A DNA stretch of 64,000 bases from Nannocystis pusilla (GTDB lineage Bacteria > Myxococcota_A > Polyangia > Nannocystales > Nannocystaceae). Both the position numbers and the translations under genes were made by a program. How positions within the stretch are numbered: the first letter of the stretch is position 1; each line of letters opens with the position of its first letter. Positions 50,940 to 59,573 of the stretch are shown piece by piece. The stretch is from positions 248,001-312,000 of the forward strand of contig NZ_JAIRAU010000008.1 in NCBI RefSeq assembly GCF_020073745.1. The letters are read 5' to 3'. The notes under the pieces are model-generated. The model ran no database searches and was not told the DNA's origin. It saw only the letters and a list, made by a program, of their open reading frames with translations.

Positions 50940-51401
50940 ATGTCCCTCGCCACGCTCTGTCAGCGCTGCGCCCTCTGCTGCGACGGCGCCCTGTTCGCCG
51001 CCGTCCCGCTCGCGCCCGCCGAGGTCGACGCGGTGCAGCGGCGCGGCCTCGTCGTCCTCGGCCGCGACGACGGCGCCGTCCTGCCCCAGCCGTGCGCGGC
51101 CCTGCACGCCCGGCAGTGCACGATCTACGCCGATCGGCCCGGCCCCTGCCGCAGCTACCGGTGCATGCTGTACGCCGCCCTCGAGGCCGACGAGGTCGGC
51201 CTCGACGACGCCCTCGCGGTGGTCGCCGAGGCGCGCGCGCGGCTCGACGCGCTCGCGCTCGCGGTGCCCGGCGAGGGTCCTCCGCTGGTGCGGGCCCGCG
51301 TCGCCGCGCGCGCAGGTCACCTGTCCCCGGAGACACACGCGCTCATGACCCGCGCGAGCGAGTTCCTCGAGCGACGTTTCCGCGGGCACACCCGCCGCTG
51401 A
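50940..51401 (+). CDS. YkgJ-like Cys-cluster protein
   Basis: 153 aa. The N-terminal cluster CQRCALCCDGALFAAVPL and later LHARQCTIYADRPGPCRSYR and C hold about eight Cys in the YkgJ/Fe-S-or-zinc-chelating pattern. The rest is helical. Start at 50940, 10 bases after the LysM peptidase. Function of the family is not established; metal binding is likely. An ACCTGTCCCCGGAGACA segment near 51319 belongs loosely to the dispersed repeat family and encodes HLSPETH. Confidence 0.8.
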   Translation: MSLATLCQRCALCCDGALFAAVPLAPAEVDAVQRRGLVVLGRDDGAVLPQPCAALHARQCTIYADRPGPCRSYRCMLYAALEADEVGLDDALAVVAEARARLDALALAVPGEGPPLVRARVAARAGHLSPETHALMTRASEFLERRFRGHTRR

Positions 51402-51477
51402 AGGCCTGCGACGGCCCGCGCGGGAGTGCGCAAACCCACGACCTGGGCCGCTGGCGCCGCTGATATGCTCCTGCGCC

Positions 51478-52620
51478 ATGGACAGCGGCAAGCCCAAGCT
51501 GTGGAACTTCTCGGCCGGTCCGGCCATCCTCCCGCCGGTGGTGCTCGAGCGCGCGGCCGAGGCCGTGCACGAGCTGCGTCAGAACGGCCACGCCAGGGAG
51601 GCCGCCGGCGTGGGTCTGTCGATCCTCGAGATCTCGCACCGCAGCGGGCCCTACGAGGCGATCACGTTCGGCGCCGAGAAGCTGGTCCACGAGGTCCTGG
51701 GGGTGCCCGAGACGCACCAGGTGCTGTTCCTGCAGGGGGGAGCCAGCCTGCAGTTCGTGATGGTCCCGCTCAACCTGCGCGAGGCCGACAAGTTCGCCGC
51801 GTACGTCGACACCGGCGTGTGGTCGAACCGGGCGATCGCCGAGAGCGAGGGCCTCGGGCCCACCCGCGTGATCGCCGGCTCGAAGGCCACCAACTACGAC
51901 CGGATCCCCGAGTTCCCGGCCGCCGACACCTACGCCGGCGCCAGCTACCTCCACATCACCACCAACAACACGATCTACGGCACCGAGTACCCCGAGATCC
52001 CCGCGGCCCAGGGCGGCGTCCCGCTGGTGATCGACTTCTCGAGCCACGCCGGCGCGCGGCCGATGGCGTTAGAGCGGGCCGCGCTCGGCTACGCCGGCGC
52101 GCAGAAGAACCTCGGGCCCTCGGGCGTCACGCTGGTCTACGTGCGCAAGGACCTGCTCGCCAGGAAGCCCGCGGGACATGTCCCTGTGTACCTGCGCTAT
52201 GGGACACACGCGAAGGAGCCCAGCCTCTACAACACGCCGAACACCTTCGGGGTGCTGGTGCTCAAGCTGGTGCTCGAGTGGATGCGCGACGAGGGCGGCC
52301 TGGCGGCGATCGGCGCCCGCAACGAGCGCAAGGCCCGGCGGCTCTACGACGTGCTCGACAACAGCAAGGTGTTCCAGCCGCACGCCCAGCCGGGCAGCCG
52401 CTCGCTGATGAACGTGACCTGGACCTGCGCCCGCGCGCCCGAGGCCCAGCGCGAGGGCCTCGCCAAGAAGTTCCTGACCGAGGCCCAGGCGCTCGGCTTC
52501 GACGGCCTCAAGGGCCACCGCTCCGTCGGCGGCTTCCGCGCCTCGATCTACAACGCCTTCCCCGAGGCCGGCGTCGCCGCCCTCTGCGAGTTCATCACCG
52601 AGTTCGAGCGCAAGCTGTAG
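51478..52620 (+). CDS. serC: Phosphoserine aminotransferase
   Basis: 380 aa. PLP enzyme converting phosphohydroxypyruvate to phosphoserine in serine (and pyridoxine) synthesis. LWNFSAGPAILPPVVLERA, SILEISHRSGPYEAI, VLFLQGGASLQFVMVP and TTNNTIYGTEY are SerC signatures. The PLP Lys is K210 in GYAGAQKNLGPSG. SLYNTPNTFGVLV and GGFRASIYNAFPEAGV complete the family. Length is normal. A GGGACATGTCCC palindrome encodes AGHVPV in a variable loop, without apparent insertion. No other serine genes are adjacent. Confidence 0.97.
   Translation: MDSGKPKLWNFSAGPAILPPVVLERAAEAVHELRQNGHAREAAGVGLSILEISHRSGPYEAITFGAEKLVHEVLGVPETHQVLFLQGGASLQFVMVPLNLREADKFAAYVDTGVWSNRAIAESEGLGPTRVIAGSKATNYDRIPEFPAADTYAGASYLHITTNNTIYGTEYPEIPAAQGGVPLVIDFSSHAGARPMALERAALGYAGAQKNLGPSGVTLVYVRKDLLARKPAGHVPVYLRYGTHAKEPSLYNTPNTFGVLVLKLVLEWMRDEGGLAAIGARNERKARRLYDVLDNSKVFQPHAQPGSRSLMNVTWTCARAPEAQREGLAKKFLTEAQALGFDGLKGHRSVGGFRASIYNAFPEAGVAALCEFITEFERKL
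52173..52184. repeat. 12-bp ACATGTCC-family palindrome inside serC
   Basis: GGGACATGTCCC, followed 20 bases on by GGGACACACG. Translated in frame. Confidence 0.6.
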
Positions 52621-52646
52621 CCCCGACCTCGCCAGAATTTCGTCGC

Positions 52647-53321
52647 ATGTCCGAGACGCTCAAGGCCCCCGGCTGGGCCGCGATCGACGCCGCCTGCCAG
52701 CGGCTCTACCCGCGCCAGGTCCCCCACCAGTACACCAGCAAGACCGCCTACGAGCTCGAGTCGTCGAGCCCGTTGCCGGCCGTCACCGTGTGGGAGGGCC
52801 AGCGCCCGGCCCACTGGCACTACGTCACCTACGGCCTCACCGAGCTGTTCGAAAAGACATCTCACGACCCCGACGTGTCCGGCTTCGGCTTCGAGCTGAC
52901 GATGCGCGTGCCCCGGGCCGAGGGCGAGGACCAACCCCCCGCCTGGCCGCTGCGCGCGCTGCAGAGCCTCGGCCGCTACGTCCTCGGCAGCCGCCGCGGC
53001 TTCGACACCGGCCACCGCGCCGACCTCGGCGGCCCGATCGCCGTCGGCCAGCCCACCGAGCTCACCGCCCTCGTCTGCGTCCCCGACCCGCTGCTCGGCA
53101 AGATCACCGGCCCGTTCGGCTCCCTGCTGTTCCTCCAGGTCATCGGCGTCACCGCCGACGAGCTCGCGGCGATGGAGCGCCTCGACCACGAGGGCGTCGT
53201 CCACATGATGGGCGAGATCGACTTCCACGGCCTCACCGACCTGTCCCGCGGCTCGTGGCTCAAGAACCCGCAAAAGGCCCCGGTGGTCCGCCGCTACCAG
53301 CTCGGGATCTTGCGCGACTGA
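52647..53321 (+). CDS. Suppressor-of-fused (SUFU) domain protein
   Basis: 224 aa, whole length SUFU-like. Visible signatures: ACQRLYPRQVPHQYTSKTAY, VTVWEGQRPAHWHYVTYGLT, GFGFELTMRVPRAEGEDQPP, AWPLRALQSLGRYVLGSRRG, QTELTALVCVPDP-type PTELTALVCVPDPLLGKITG and LLFLQVIGVTADELAAME. Bacterial SUFU proteins are commonly found as immunity or partner proteins of contact-dependent toxins, but no toxin gene is adjacent. Cytosolic. It follows serC after 26 bases and is probably co-transcribed. Confidence 0.9.
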   Translation: MSETLKAPGWAAIDAACQRLYPRQVPHQYTSKTAYELESSSPLPAVTVWEGQRPAHWHYVTYGLTELFEKTSHDPDVSGFGFELTMRVPRAEGEDQPPAWPLRALQSLGRYVLGSRRGFDTGHRADLGGPIAVGQPTELTALVCVPDPLLGKITGPFGSLLFLQVIGVTADELAAMERLDHEGVVHMMGEIDFHGLTDLSRGSWLKNPQKAPVVRRYQLGILRD

Positions 53322-53328
53322 TCCTCAG

Positions 53329-53374
53329 ATGTCCGAACGGGCATGTCGCTGCGGACATGCCCTCGCGGACATGC
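53329..53374. repeat. Cluster of ACATGTCC-family hairpins at convergent junction
   Basis: ATGTCC (53329), CATGTC-GCTGC-GGACATG (53342-53359) and ATGCCC-TCGC-GGACAT (53357-53372), overlapping each other in the gap between the SUFU stop and the convergent lipoprotein stop. Confidence 0.7.
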
Positions 53375-53387
53375 ACGGCGCGAGACC

Positions 53388-54551
53388 TCAGAGGCTCGGG
53401 TCGTCCGGGTGGACGCAGGCCCTGAACTCCCCGCAGGTCTGCTTCTCCATGCACCGGCGCAGCTGCGGTCGAGTCCAGTCGGTCGCGCCGAACTCGCACA
53501 GCCGCTGGCACGTCCGCATGTAGCGCTCGCGGGCCTTGCCCTCCGGCGGGGCCATGTCCTTCTCCTCCGCCTCGCACACGAGGTCGCGGTCGCACAACTT
53601 CTGGCACAGCACGACCTCGTCGTCGACCGGCCTCGGCGCGCTCGCCGGCGTCGTCGTCGCCGGCGTCGGCGTGTTCGTGACGGGCGGCGTGGTCACCGGC
53701 GCCGGCGTGCTCGCGGCGACGCAGGCACCATCTGGCTTTCGGGACATGCCTACAGGGCAAGGTTCCATCGCGCAGGTCTGGCCGTCCCACCGGCTGCCGA
53801 CCGGGCACGGCGTGCGCTGGGCCACCGCCACCCCGGGCAGCGCGCTCAGCTCGATGCGGATCAGCGCCCCGCAGCCCTCGGGCGGCTTCGCGTCGGCGGT
53901 CGTCGACGCGTCGCAGCTCGCGGGCTGACCGTCGGCCGACAGCGTCTCGCGCTCGGCCGTCGAGCCCCCGCCCGCGCCGATCTGATTGAACCCCGCGCCG
54001 ACCTTGATCTCGCCGGCCCCGCCGGCGAAGAAGTGGAACGCGCCGACCTGCACGCCCGTGATCACGTGCGTGGCCGCCTCGCAGTCGCCCGTCAGCAGGT
54101 CGCGCCCGGGCCGGCCTTCCGGCGCCTCGAGCATGCCGACCAGCGCGATCTCGACGTCGAGCTCGCCCGAGCGCGCCAGCTTGCCCTCGAGCCGCGCCGC
54201 CCCGAGCGGCAGCTGGGCGTAGAGCTCGTCGGCGCTGCGGATCTTCACGCGATCGTTCTTGCGCGTGAGCCCGAGGTACGAGTACTCGCCCTTCACGTCG
54301 CACTGCCGCTGGACCTCGATCGCACAGCCGTCGACGCGCACCGCCACCAGCCCGCGCTTGAGTCGCGCCTCGAGCGAGGCCCGCTCGGCCGCCGCCCACT
54401 CGACCACCAGCGGATGCGACGCCGCGCCACCGACCACGCACTTGCCCTGCCCGGGGATCTCGAGCTCCGGCGGCTTGGCCAACCGCTCGGCCGGACTGCG
54501 ACAGGACAACAACGACAGCACGACCGCGAACCCGAGCCCGAAGCGCGTCAC
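53388..54551 (-). CDS. Cys-rich lipoprotein with Pro/Thr linker
   Basis: 387 aa. GTG start at 54551; signal with lipobox VVLSLLSC (Cys 17). An N-terminal beta-rich domain (LARSGELDVEIALVGMLEAP, HVITGVQVGAFHFFAGGAGE) is followed by a short Cys module (CPVGSRWDGQTCAMEPCPVG), a repeated TPAP-VTTP linker and a C-terminal Cys-rich helical module (CQKLCDRDLVCEAEEKDMAP, CQRLCEFGATDW, CMEKQTCGEFRACVHPDDP). No enzyme motif. Probably a surface-exposed protein, one of many lipoproteins here. Confidence 0.78.
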   Translation of the reverse strand: MTRFGLGFAVVLSLLSCRSPAERLAKPPELEIPGQGKCVVGGAASHPLVVEWAAAERASLEARLKRGLVAVRVDGCAIEVQRQCDVKGEYSYLGLTRKNDRVKIRSADELYAQLPLGAARLEGKLARSGELDVEIALVGMLEAPEGRPGRDLLTGDCEAATHVITGVQVGAFHFFAGGAGEIKVGAGFNQIGAGGGSTAERETLSADGQPASCDASTTADAKPPEGCGALIRIELSALPGVAVAQRTPCPVGSRWDGQTCAMEPCPVGMSRKPDGACVAASTPAPVTTPPVTNTPTPATTTPASAPRPVDDEVVLCQKLCDRDLVCEAEEKDMAPPEGKARERYMRTCQRLCEFGATDWTRPQLRRCMEKQTCGEFRACVHPDDPSL

Positions 54552-54650
54552 GACGACGAGTCTAACAGACCGCCCCCGCCGACGCGGTCCGGGCCCGGCG
54601 CGAGGACGCCCGCTCCGGGGCGGCTGCGCGAACATCGCTCGATGGCCTCA

Positions 54651-54899
54651 TCACGACCGCGTGGCGACCGAACAGTCGCGCCAGCGCTGCATCGACTGCA
54701 TGTGCTCGAGCGTGAGGTGTGGCGTCTCGCTGTCCGCCGGGATCCGTTCGATCCACCGCATCGCCGCCTCGCGGTCGCCCATGGCCGCCGCGACATCGAG
54801 TTGATCGGCGAGCAAACGCGCGTGCAGCTGCTCGCGCCCGGGAAACACCCCGTCGGCGTCGACGCGGGCGAACGCGGCCGCCAGCCGGCCCGCGTGCAC
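54651..54899 (-). pseudogene. Truncated TPR-like fragment
   Basis: A protein-like frame, HAGRLAAAFARVDADGVFPG, EQLHARLLADQLDVAAAMGD and TPHLTLEHMQSMQRWRDCS, ends at 54651. It continues upstream in the same frame to the stop of the lipoprotein at 54966, passing through CPEGQRARGLL encoded by the CTGTCC-TTCA-GGACAG hairpin. It has a possible GTG start at 54899 but no ribosome site. It looks like the C-terminal end of a larger helical (TPR-like) protein whose front is missing; a genuine 82-aa protein is the alternative. Confidence 0.45.
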
Positions 54900-54933
54900 G
54901 AGCGCCTGACCGCGCGCGAGCAGGCCGCGCGCC

Positions 54934-54953
54934 CGCTGTCCTTCAGGACAGCG
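54934..54953. repeat. ACATGTCC-family hairpin downstream of lipoprotein
   Basis: CGCTGTCC-TTCA-GGACAGCG, 8-bp perfect arms with 4-base loop, 13 bases past the stop at 54966 on the minus strand. Possible 3'-end hairpin. Confidence 0.65.
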
Positions 54954-54965
54954 AGGGCCCCGCGT

Positions 54966-55904
54966 TCAGATCCCGCACGACCACTTGGCCAGCGGCTCGG
55001 CGCCGCCGCCGGGCTTGAGCTTGAAGATCCGGTCACCGCCGCCGCCGTCGGTGAGGACCGCGTTGACCCACACCTCCTGCGAGCGGTCGCCGTCGAGGTC
55101 GACGAACGCGCGGACCGTGTAGGTCTCGGTGTCGTTGCGCGACTCGAGCAGCGGCACCCACTTGCCGGGCTCGCTGCCGCGCTGCAGCAGCACGCCGCTG
55201 TACGACAGCTTCTCGCTGTCCTTGGGGTTGACGACGTAGACCGAGAACAGCTTGTCGGGCTTGGTGTCGCCGTCGACGTCGAAGGTCACCGACTGGTTGA
55301 TCTGCAGCTCGGCGTCGGGCTTGATGAGCTCCGACAGCGCCTTCTTCTCGTCCTCGCTGGCCACCCGGCCCTTCTCGCTGTAGCTCTCGGGGTCGACGGC
55401 GTTGACCAGCTTGCCCATCGACTTGGGGAACACCGCGTAGTCGAACGTCTCGCCGGAGTCGACCGAGGGGATGCCGAGGCTGGTCGGCTTGTCCTCGCCC
55501 GGCTGGCACATCGCGCTCTTGGGCGCGCCGGCCTTGTCGAGCTTCTCGACGCTGTTCGAGCGCAGGTACACGTCGTCGCCGGCCTTGACCAGCGCCAGGC
55601 AGTCCTTGCCGCCGGACAGCTTCTTCTTGGCGCTGTCGTAGCAGCCGATCGGGATCAGCGCGCCGTCGACGGTGAAGAACACCGTGGTGGCCTCGGGCGG
55701 CACCGGCCCGCTGAGGTCGAGCGCCTGCACGGCCTTGTCGAGGCTGGTCTCGTCGTTGCGCTTGGTGTCGCTGGGATCGGTCTTGGCGTCGACCTTGGTG
55801 TCCTTGGCGTCGGCCTTGGCGCCCTTGGTGGGGTCGCCGGCGCCGCCGCAAGCGGCGAGGACGAGGGCGAACGTGAGGGGGTAGACGGCCTGGCGTGCGG
55901 TCAT
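54966..55904 (-). CDS. Lipoprotein of unknown function
   Basis: 312 aa. Lipobox TFALVLAAC (Cys 19) then a Lys/Asp/Thr-rich linker (GAKADAKDTKVDAKTDPSD). The mature domain has a beta start (EATTVFFTVDGALIPIGCYD), a middle with GDDVYLRSNSVEKLDKAG, and a C-terminal half resembling FG-GAP/VCBS-type statements about a quantity (DVDGDTKPDKLFSVYVVNPK, RAFVDLDGDRSQEVWVNAVL). The DVDGDTKPD and DLDGDRSQE loops could bind calcium. Start at 55904, divergent from the GST gene. Confidence 0.78.
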   Translation of the reverse strand: MTARQAVYPLTFALVLAACGGAGDPTKGAKADAKDTKVDAKTDPSDTKRNDETSLDKAVQALDLSGPVPPEATTVFFTVDGALIPIGCYDSAKKKLSGGKDCLALVKAGDDVYLRSNSVEKLDKAGAPKSAMCQPGEDKPTSLGIPSVDSGETFDYAVFPKSMGKLVNAVDPESYSEKGRVASEDEKKALSELIKPDAELQINQSVTFDVDGDTKPDKLFSVYVVNPKDSEKLSYSGVLLQRGSEPGKWVPLLESRNDTETYTVRAFVDLDGDRSQEVWVNAVLTDGGGGDRIFKLKPGGGAEPLAKWSCGI

Positions 55905-55967
55905 GGCGGGCGCACGATAGCAACAGGACTGTCCACCGCCAAGCCGCTGGCCTACGCTGCGGCGCGC

Positions 55968-56621
55968 ATGGTCCGGCCGTTCAGCCCCGAACTTCAGCTC
56001 GTGATCGGCGACAAGCGCAAGTCGTCGTGGAGCCTCCGCCCGTGGCTCGCGCTGCGTGCCACCGGCTATCCCTTCCGCGAGCGCAAGATCCTCCTCGATC
56101 GCTCGACCACGCGGGACGAGCTGGAGGCCGCCTCGCCCACCGGCAAGGTGCCGGTCCTCCTCGACGGCGAGCTGGCGATCTGGGAGTCGCTGGCGATCTG
56201 CGAGACGCTCGCCGAGTGGTTCCCGGGGGCCCGCCTGTGGCCCGAAGATCCGGGCGTGCGCGCGCGGGCGCGCGGCGCGGCGACCGAGATGCACGGCGGC
56301 TTCGCCGACCTGCGCCGCGAGCTGCCGATGGACCTGACGCTGCGCACGCAGGTCACGCCGTCGGCCGCGTCGCAGGCCGACATCGACCGGATCTGCGCGC
56401 TGTGGCGCGACTGTCGGGCTCGCTTCGGGGCCGCAGGCGACATGCTCTTCGGGACATGGTCGATCGTCGATTGCATGTACGCGCCGGTCGCGACCCGCTT
56501 CCGCAGCTACGGCATCCGCCTCGACCCGGTCTGCGCCGCCTACGTCGACGCGGTCCTCGCCACCCCCGACATGCGTACGTGGACCGAGGAGGCCCTGCTC
56601 GAGCCGCGCGACCCCGGGTGA
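55968..56621 (+). CDS. Glutathione S-transferase family protein
   Basis: 217 aa. Thioredoxin-like N-terminal domain: QLVIGDKRKSSWSLRPWLAL (Ser at the usual catalytic place), ASPTGKVPVLLDGELAIWES with the cis-Pro and E-S glutathione-binding pair. A helical C-terminal domain follows (ADIDRICALWRDCRARFGAA, GTWSIVDCMYAPVATRFRSY). Matches the bacterial GST type with SSWSLRPW motif. It conjugates or reduces with glutathione in the cytosol; gshB in the same window shows the organism makes glutathione. Substrate unknown. Confidence 0.9.
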   Translation: MVRPFSPELQLVIGDKRKSSWSLRPWLALRATGYPFRERKILLDRSTTRDELEAASPTGKVPVLLDGELAIWESLAICETLAEWFPGARLWPEDPGVRARARGAATEMHGGFADLRRELPMDLTLRTQVTPSAASQADIDRICALWRDCRARFGAAGDMLFGTWSIVDCMYAPVATRFRSYGIRLDPVCAAYVDAVLATPDMRTWTEEALLEPRDPG

Positions 56622-56749
56622 ACGCAGGCGGGCGGGCGGGCCTCGAGGGCCCGGCGCGCGGTGCTCACCGGCCTCGGCTTCAGGTCGCGCCTTGCACCGC
56701 GCGGCGACCAGGACCATGACCTCTGCGCCGCGCTGCGGGAAGAGGTGTC

Positions 56750-57577
56750 ATGTTCGACAAGCTCCGTGAACTCCGTCGCCACCTCGGCGACCGCCCCGAT
56801 TGGCCCGATGAAGTCAACGTGCATCCGCTCGAGCGCGCCGCGTCGCTGGCCGGCGCGGTCGGCTGCTTCGCCCTCGCGGCCGTGCGCCGCACCTGGGGCA
56901 GCATCCCGGTCATCGCGGTCGGCGGCGCCCTGCTCCACCGCGCGCTGACCGGCCACAGCGCGCTGTACTCCCGCCTCAAGGTCAGCACGGCCCACGGCGT
57001 GCGCGGCCCCTCGGCCAGCGTGCCGCACGGCCAGGGCGTCAAGCTGCTCCACTCCCTGACGGTGCGCCAGCCGCCCGAGCGCGTGTACAAGTTCTGGCGC
57101 GAGCTCGACAACCTGCCTCGCTTCATGCGGCACCTCGAGTCGGTCACCGTGCTCGACGAACGGCGCTCGCGCTGGCGCGTGCGCGGCCCGGCCGACATCT
57201 CGGTCTCGTGGGACGCGGAGATCATCAACGATGTCCCCGGCGAGCTGATCGCCTGGCGCTCGCTCGAGAACGCCGAGCTGCCCAACGCCGGCTCGGTCCG
57301 CTTCGAGCGCGGCGTCGGCGGCCACGCCACGCGGATCACCGTCAACCTCGAGTACCACCCGCCGGCCGGCCGGCTCGGCTCGCTGGTGGCCAGCATCCTC
57401 GGGGCCAACCCGCAGCGGCAGATCGAAGAGGACCTGCAGCGCTTCAAGGAGCTGCTCGAGACCAACGTGCCGCACGCCGACGCGCCCCAGCGCGGCCGCC
57501 TGCGCGACGTCAAGGACCTCGAGACCGCCCGCCAGGTGCTCCAGCTCGACGACCTCACCAAGAACGACATCGTGTGA
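56750..57577 (+). CDS. DUF2892-SRPBCC membrane-linked protein
   Basis: 275 aa. The N-terminal 75 residues are DUF2892-like with a weak membrane pair (VHPLERAASLAGAVGCFALA, IPVIAVGGALLHRALTG). An SRPBCC/polyketide-cyclase-like domain follows from about 95 to 245: HSLTVRQPPERVYKFWRELD, NLPRFMRHLESVTVLDERRS, IINDVPGELIAWRSLENAEL, AGSVRFERGVGGHATRITVN. The combination is common in bacteria and of unknown function; the SRPBCC pocket binds hydrophobic ligands. A C-terminal acidic tail follows. The start has AGAGG upstream. Confidence 0.86.
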   Translation: MFDKLRELRRHLGDRPDWPDEVNVHPLERAASLAGAVGCFALAAVRRTWGSIPVIAVGGALLHRALTGHSALYSRLKVSTAHGVRGPSASVPHGQGVKLLHSLTVRQPPERVYKFWRELDNLPRFMRHLESVTVLDERRSRWRVRGPADISVSWDAEIINDVPGELIAWRSLENAELPNAGSVRFERGVGGHATRITVNLEYHPPAGRLGSLVASILGANPQRQIEEDLQRFKELLETNVPHADAPQRGRLRDVKDLETARQVLQLDDLTKNDIV

Positions 57578-57700
57578 CCTGCGCGCGGCCCGGCTCCCCC
57601 GTCTGGTCTGGCCGCGTGCGATGAATTCCATCGGCAGCGCGGCCCGTGAACCCTCACCGCGCGCCGCGGTCGAGCGCCTTGCGCCCGAGGTGGCCGCGTG

Positions 57701-57715
57701 ATGTCGTCGAGACAT
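57701..57715. repeat. ACATGTCC-family element overlapping a start codon
   Basis: ATGTC-GTCGA-GACAT; the right arm supplies the AT of the ATG at 57714. Confidence 0.5.
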
Positions 57716-59474
57716 GGGTAGACCCGCCGGGACGAGGTGGCACGCGTGGTGTTGGCTGGCGACGCTCGCCGCGTGCGGGCCCACGCCCTCGGCCACCACC
57801 ACCGAGGACGACGCGTCCACCAGTTCGAGCACGACCGCGGCGACGTCCGACACGTCAGGCACCACCGCGGCGCCGACCACCACCGACGCGCCGGGCACCA
57901 CAGTCGAGCCGACCACCACCGACGCGCCCGGCACCACAGCCGGGCCGACGACGTCCGACCTGCCCGCGAATTGCCTCGAGGGCGACGCCGACATCAACGA
58001 GCACGACACCGAGGCCAAGTTCGCCGCGCTGGCCGGCGTCGAGTGCATCACCGGCCACCTCTCGATCCTCAACGTCGACCGCCCCGACCTCAAGGGCCTC
58101 GAGTCGCTGCGGGTCGTCGGCGACTACGTCGGCATCACCCAGAGCGAGTTCGTCTCGCTCGCCGGGCTCGAGAACCTCGAGCGCGTCGGCCACCTCGGGC
58201 TCACCACTCTCCCCAACCTCACCGACATCAGCGCGCTGGCCAACCTGCAGGCGATCACGAACGGCGGGCTCAACCTGGCCAAGATCCCGATCACCAGCCT
58301 GCTGCCCTTTCACCAGCTCACCCACGTCGACGGGGCGCTCTCGATCGACTCCACCGGCGTCGCCTCGCTCGCGGGCCTCGACGCGCTCGCCTCGGTCGGG
58401 ACCTTCGTCAGCATCACCTTCAACGACGATCTCACCTCTCTCGCCGGCCTCGACGACCTCACCACCATCGGCGACTTCCTGCTGATCCGCCACAACCCCG
58501 GCCTCCTCGACCTGACGGGCCTCGGCGGGCTCGTCAGCATCGGCGAGCGCGTCGAGATCGACGACAACGACGCGCTCCAGACCATCGGCCCGCTCGCGCC
58601 GGCGACGATCGGCGGCGACCTGCGGATCTTCGGCAACGAGGTCCTCGCCGACCTCGCCGGCCTCGAGTCGCTCACCAGCATCGGCGGGAAGCTCGAGATC
58701 CTCGTCAACCCCGCCCTCACCGCGATCACGAGCCTCACTGCCCTGCAGTCCGCCGACGAGATCACGATCGAGCACAACGACGCGCTCGTCGAGATCACCG
58801 GGTTCGGCGCCCTGGCCAGCACGAACCTCGTGCAGATCGCCGAAAACCCCGCGCTGAGCCACGTCACCGGGTTCGGCGCCCTGGGCGGCACGAGCCTGGT
58901 GCGGATCGCCAACAACCCCGCGCTGGACCACGTCGCCGGCTTCGACGCTCTGACGTTCGTCGACACGCTCGAGGTCTGGGACAATCACTCGCTGGCCACG
59001 CTCGCGGCGTTCCCCGCGTTGACGCAGGCCGTGACGGTCATCCTGGCCAGGAACCCCGCGCTGACCTCCGTGACCGGCCTCGTCAAGCTCGCCTCGGCCA
59101 ACTGGGTCGGGTTCTCCGAGCTCGGCGTCACCGACCTGTCCGCGCTCGCCTCGCTGACCGACACGAGCCTCGGCATCTCCTCCAACCCTGCCCTGACGAG
59201 CCTCGCGGGGCTCGAGAACTTCGCCACCACGGAGTGGCTGGAGATCGACGGCAACCCGGCGCTGACGTCGCTGACCGCCATCCAGCCCGGCGCCGGTGGC
59301 TCGCTCACGACCGCGCTGTCGCTCCGCATCGTCGACAACGCCGCCCTGCCGTCCTGCGGCGCGCAGGCCCTGCTCGACGCGATCGGCCCGGGGCCGTTCG
59401 TCTGCGTCAAGGACAACCTGGTCGACGCCTGCACCGCCCAGCTGCCGCCGTGCGAGCCGCCGCCGATGCCGTGA
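57714..59474 (+). CDS. Receptor-L / LRR-like surface lipoprotein
   Basis: 586 aa. Lipobox LATLAAC (Cys 21), then a Thr/Ala/Pro/Gly stalk with tandem TTTDAPGTT units. From about residue 85 to 545 there are roughly 18 imperfect leucine-rich repeats (SLAGLENLERVGHLGLTTLP, LRIFGNEVLADLAGLESLTS, LVQIAENPALSHVTGFGALG) of the receptor-L-domain kind, the strand pattern being L-x-I-x-N-x-A-L. It ends with a Cys-capped module (LPSCGAQALLDAIGPGPFVC). Predicted to be displayed outside the cell for recognition of protein or glycan ligands. Similar proteins are numerous in myxobacteria. Confidence 0.86.
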   Translation: MGRPAGTRWHAWCWLATLAACGPTPSATTTEDDASTSSSTTAATSDTSGTTAAPTTTDAPGTTVEPTTTDAPGTTAGPTTSDLPANCLEGDADINEHDTEAKFAALAGVECITGHLSILNVDRPDLKGLESLRVVGDYVGITQSEFVSLAGLENLERVGHLGLTTLPNLTDISALANLQAITNGGLNLAKIPITSLLPFHQLTHVDGALSIDSTGVASLAGLDALASVGTFVSITFNDDLTSLAGLDDLTTIGDFLLIRHNPGLLDLTGLGGLVSIGERVEIDDNDALQTIGPLAPATIGGDLRIFGNEVLADLAGLESLTSIGGKLEILVNPALTAITSLTALQSADEITIEHNDALVEITGFGALASTNLVQIAENPALSHVTGFGALGGTSLVRIANNPALDHVAGFDALTFVDTLEVWDNHSLATLAAFPALTQAVTVILARNPALTSVTGLVKLASANWVGFSELGVTDLSALASLTDTSLGISSNPALTSLAGLENFATTEWLEIDGNPALTSLTAIQPGAGGSLTTALSLRIVDNAALPSCGAQALLDAIGPGPFVCVKDNLVDACTAQLPPCEPPPMP

Positions 59475-59478
59475 CACC

Positions 59479-59563
59479 TGTCCATCCGGACATGCCCGAT
59501 CGAGCATGTCCGCTGCGCCACCGTGATCATTCACCTTCGGACATGCCCCAAGGAGCATGTCCG
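59479..59563. repeat. Tandem ACATGTCC-family hairpins at convergent junction
   Basis: TGTCC-ATCC-GGACA (59479-59492), then CGGACATGC-N8-GCATGTCCG at 59487-59512 and again at 59538-59563, 51 bases apart. Both are followed by CTGCGC. Between the LRR-like and membrane-protein stops. Confidence 0.8.
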
Positions 59564-59573
59564 CTGCGCTCCC

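Noticed and set aside
59487..59563. Possible mini-CRISPR (two repeats with a spacer)
   Set aside because: Only two short palindromic copies, no further units, no cas genes. They belong to the dispersed hairpin family.
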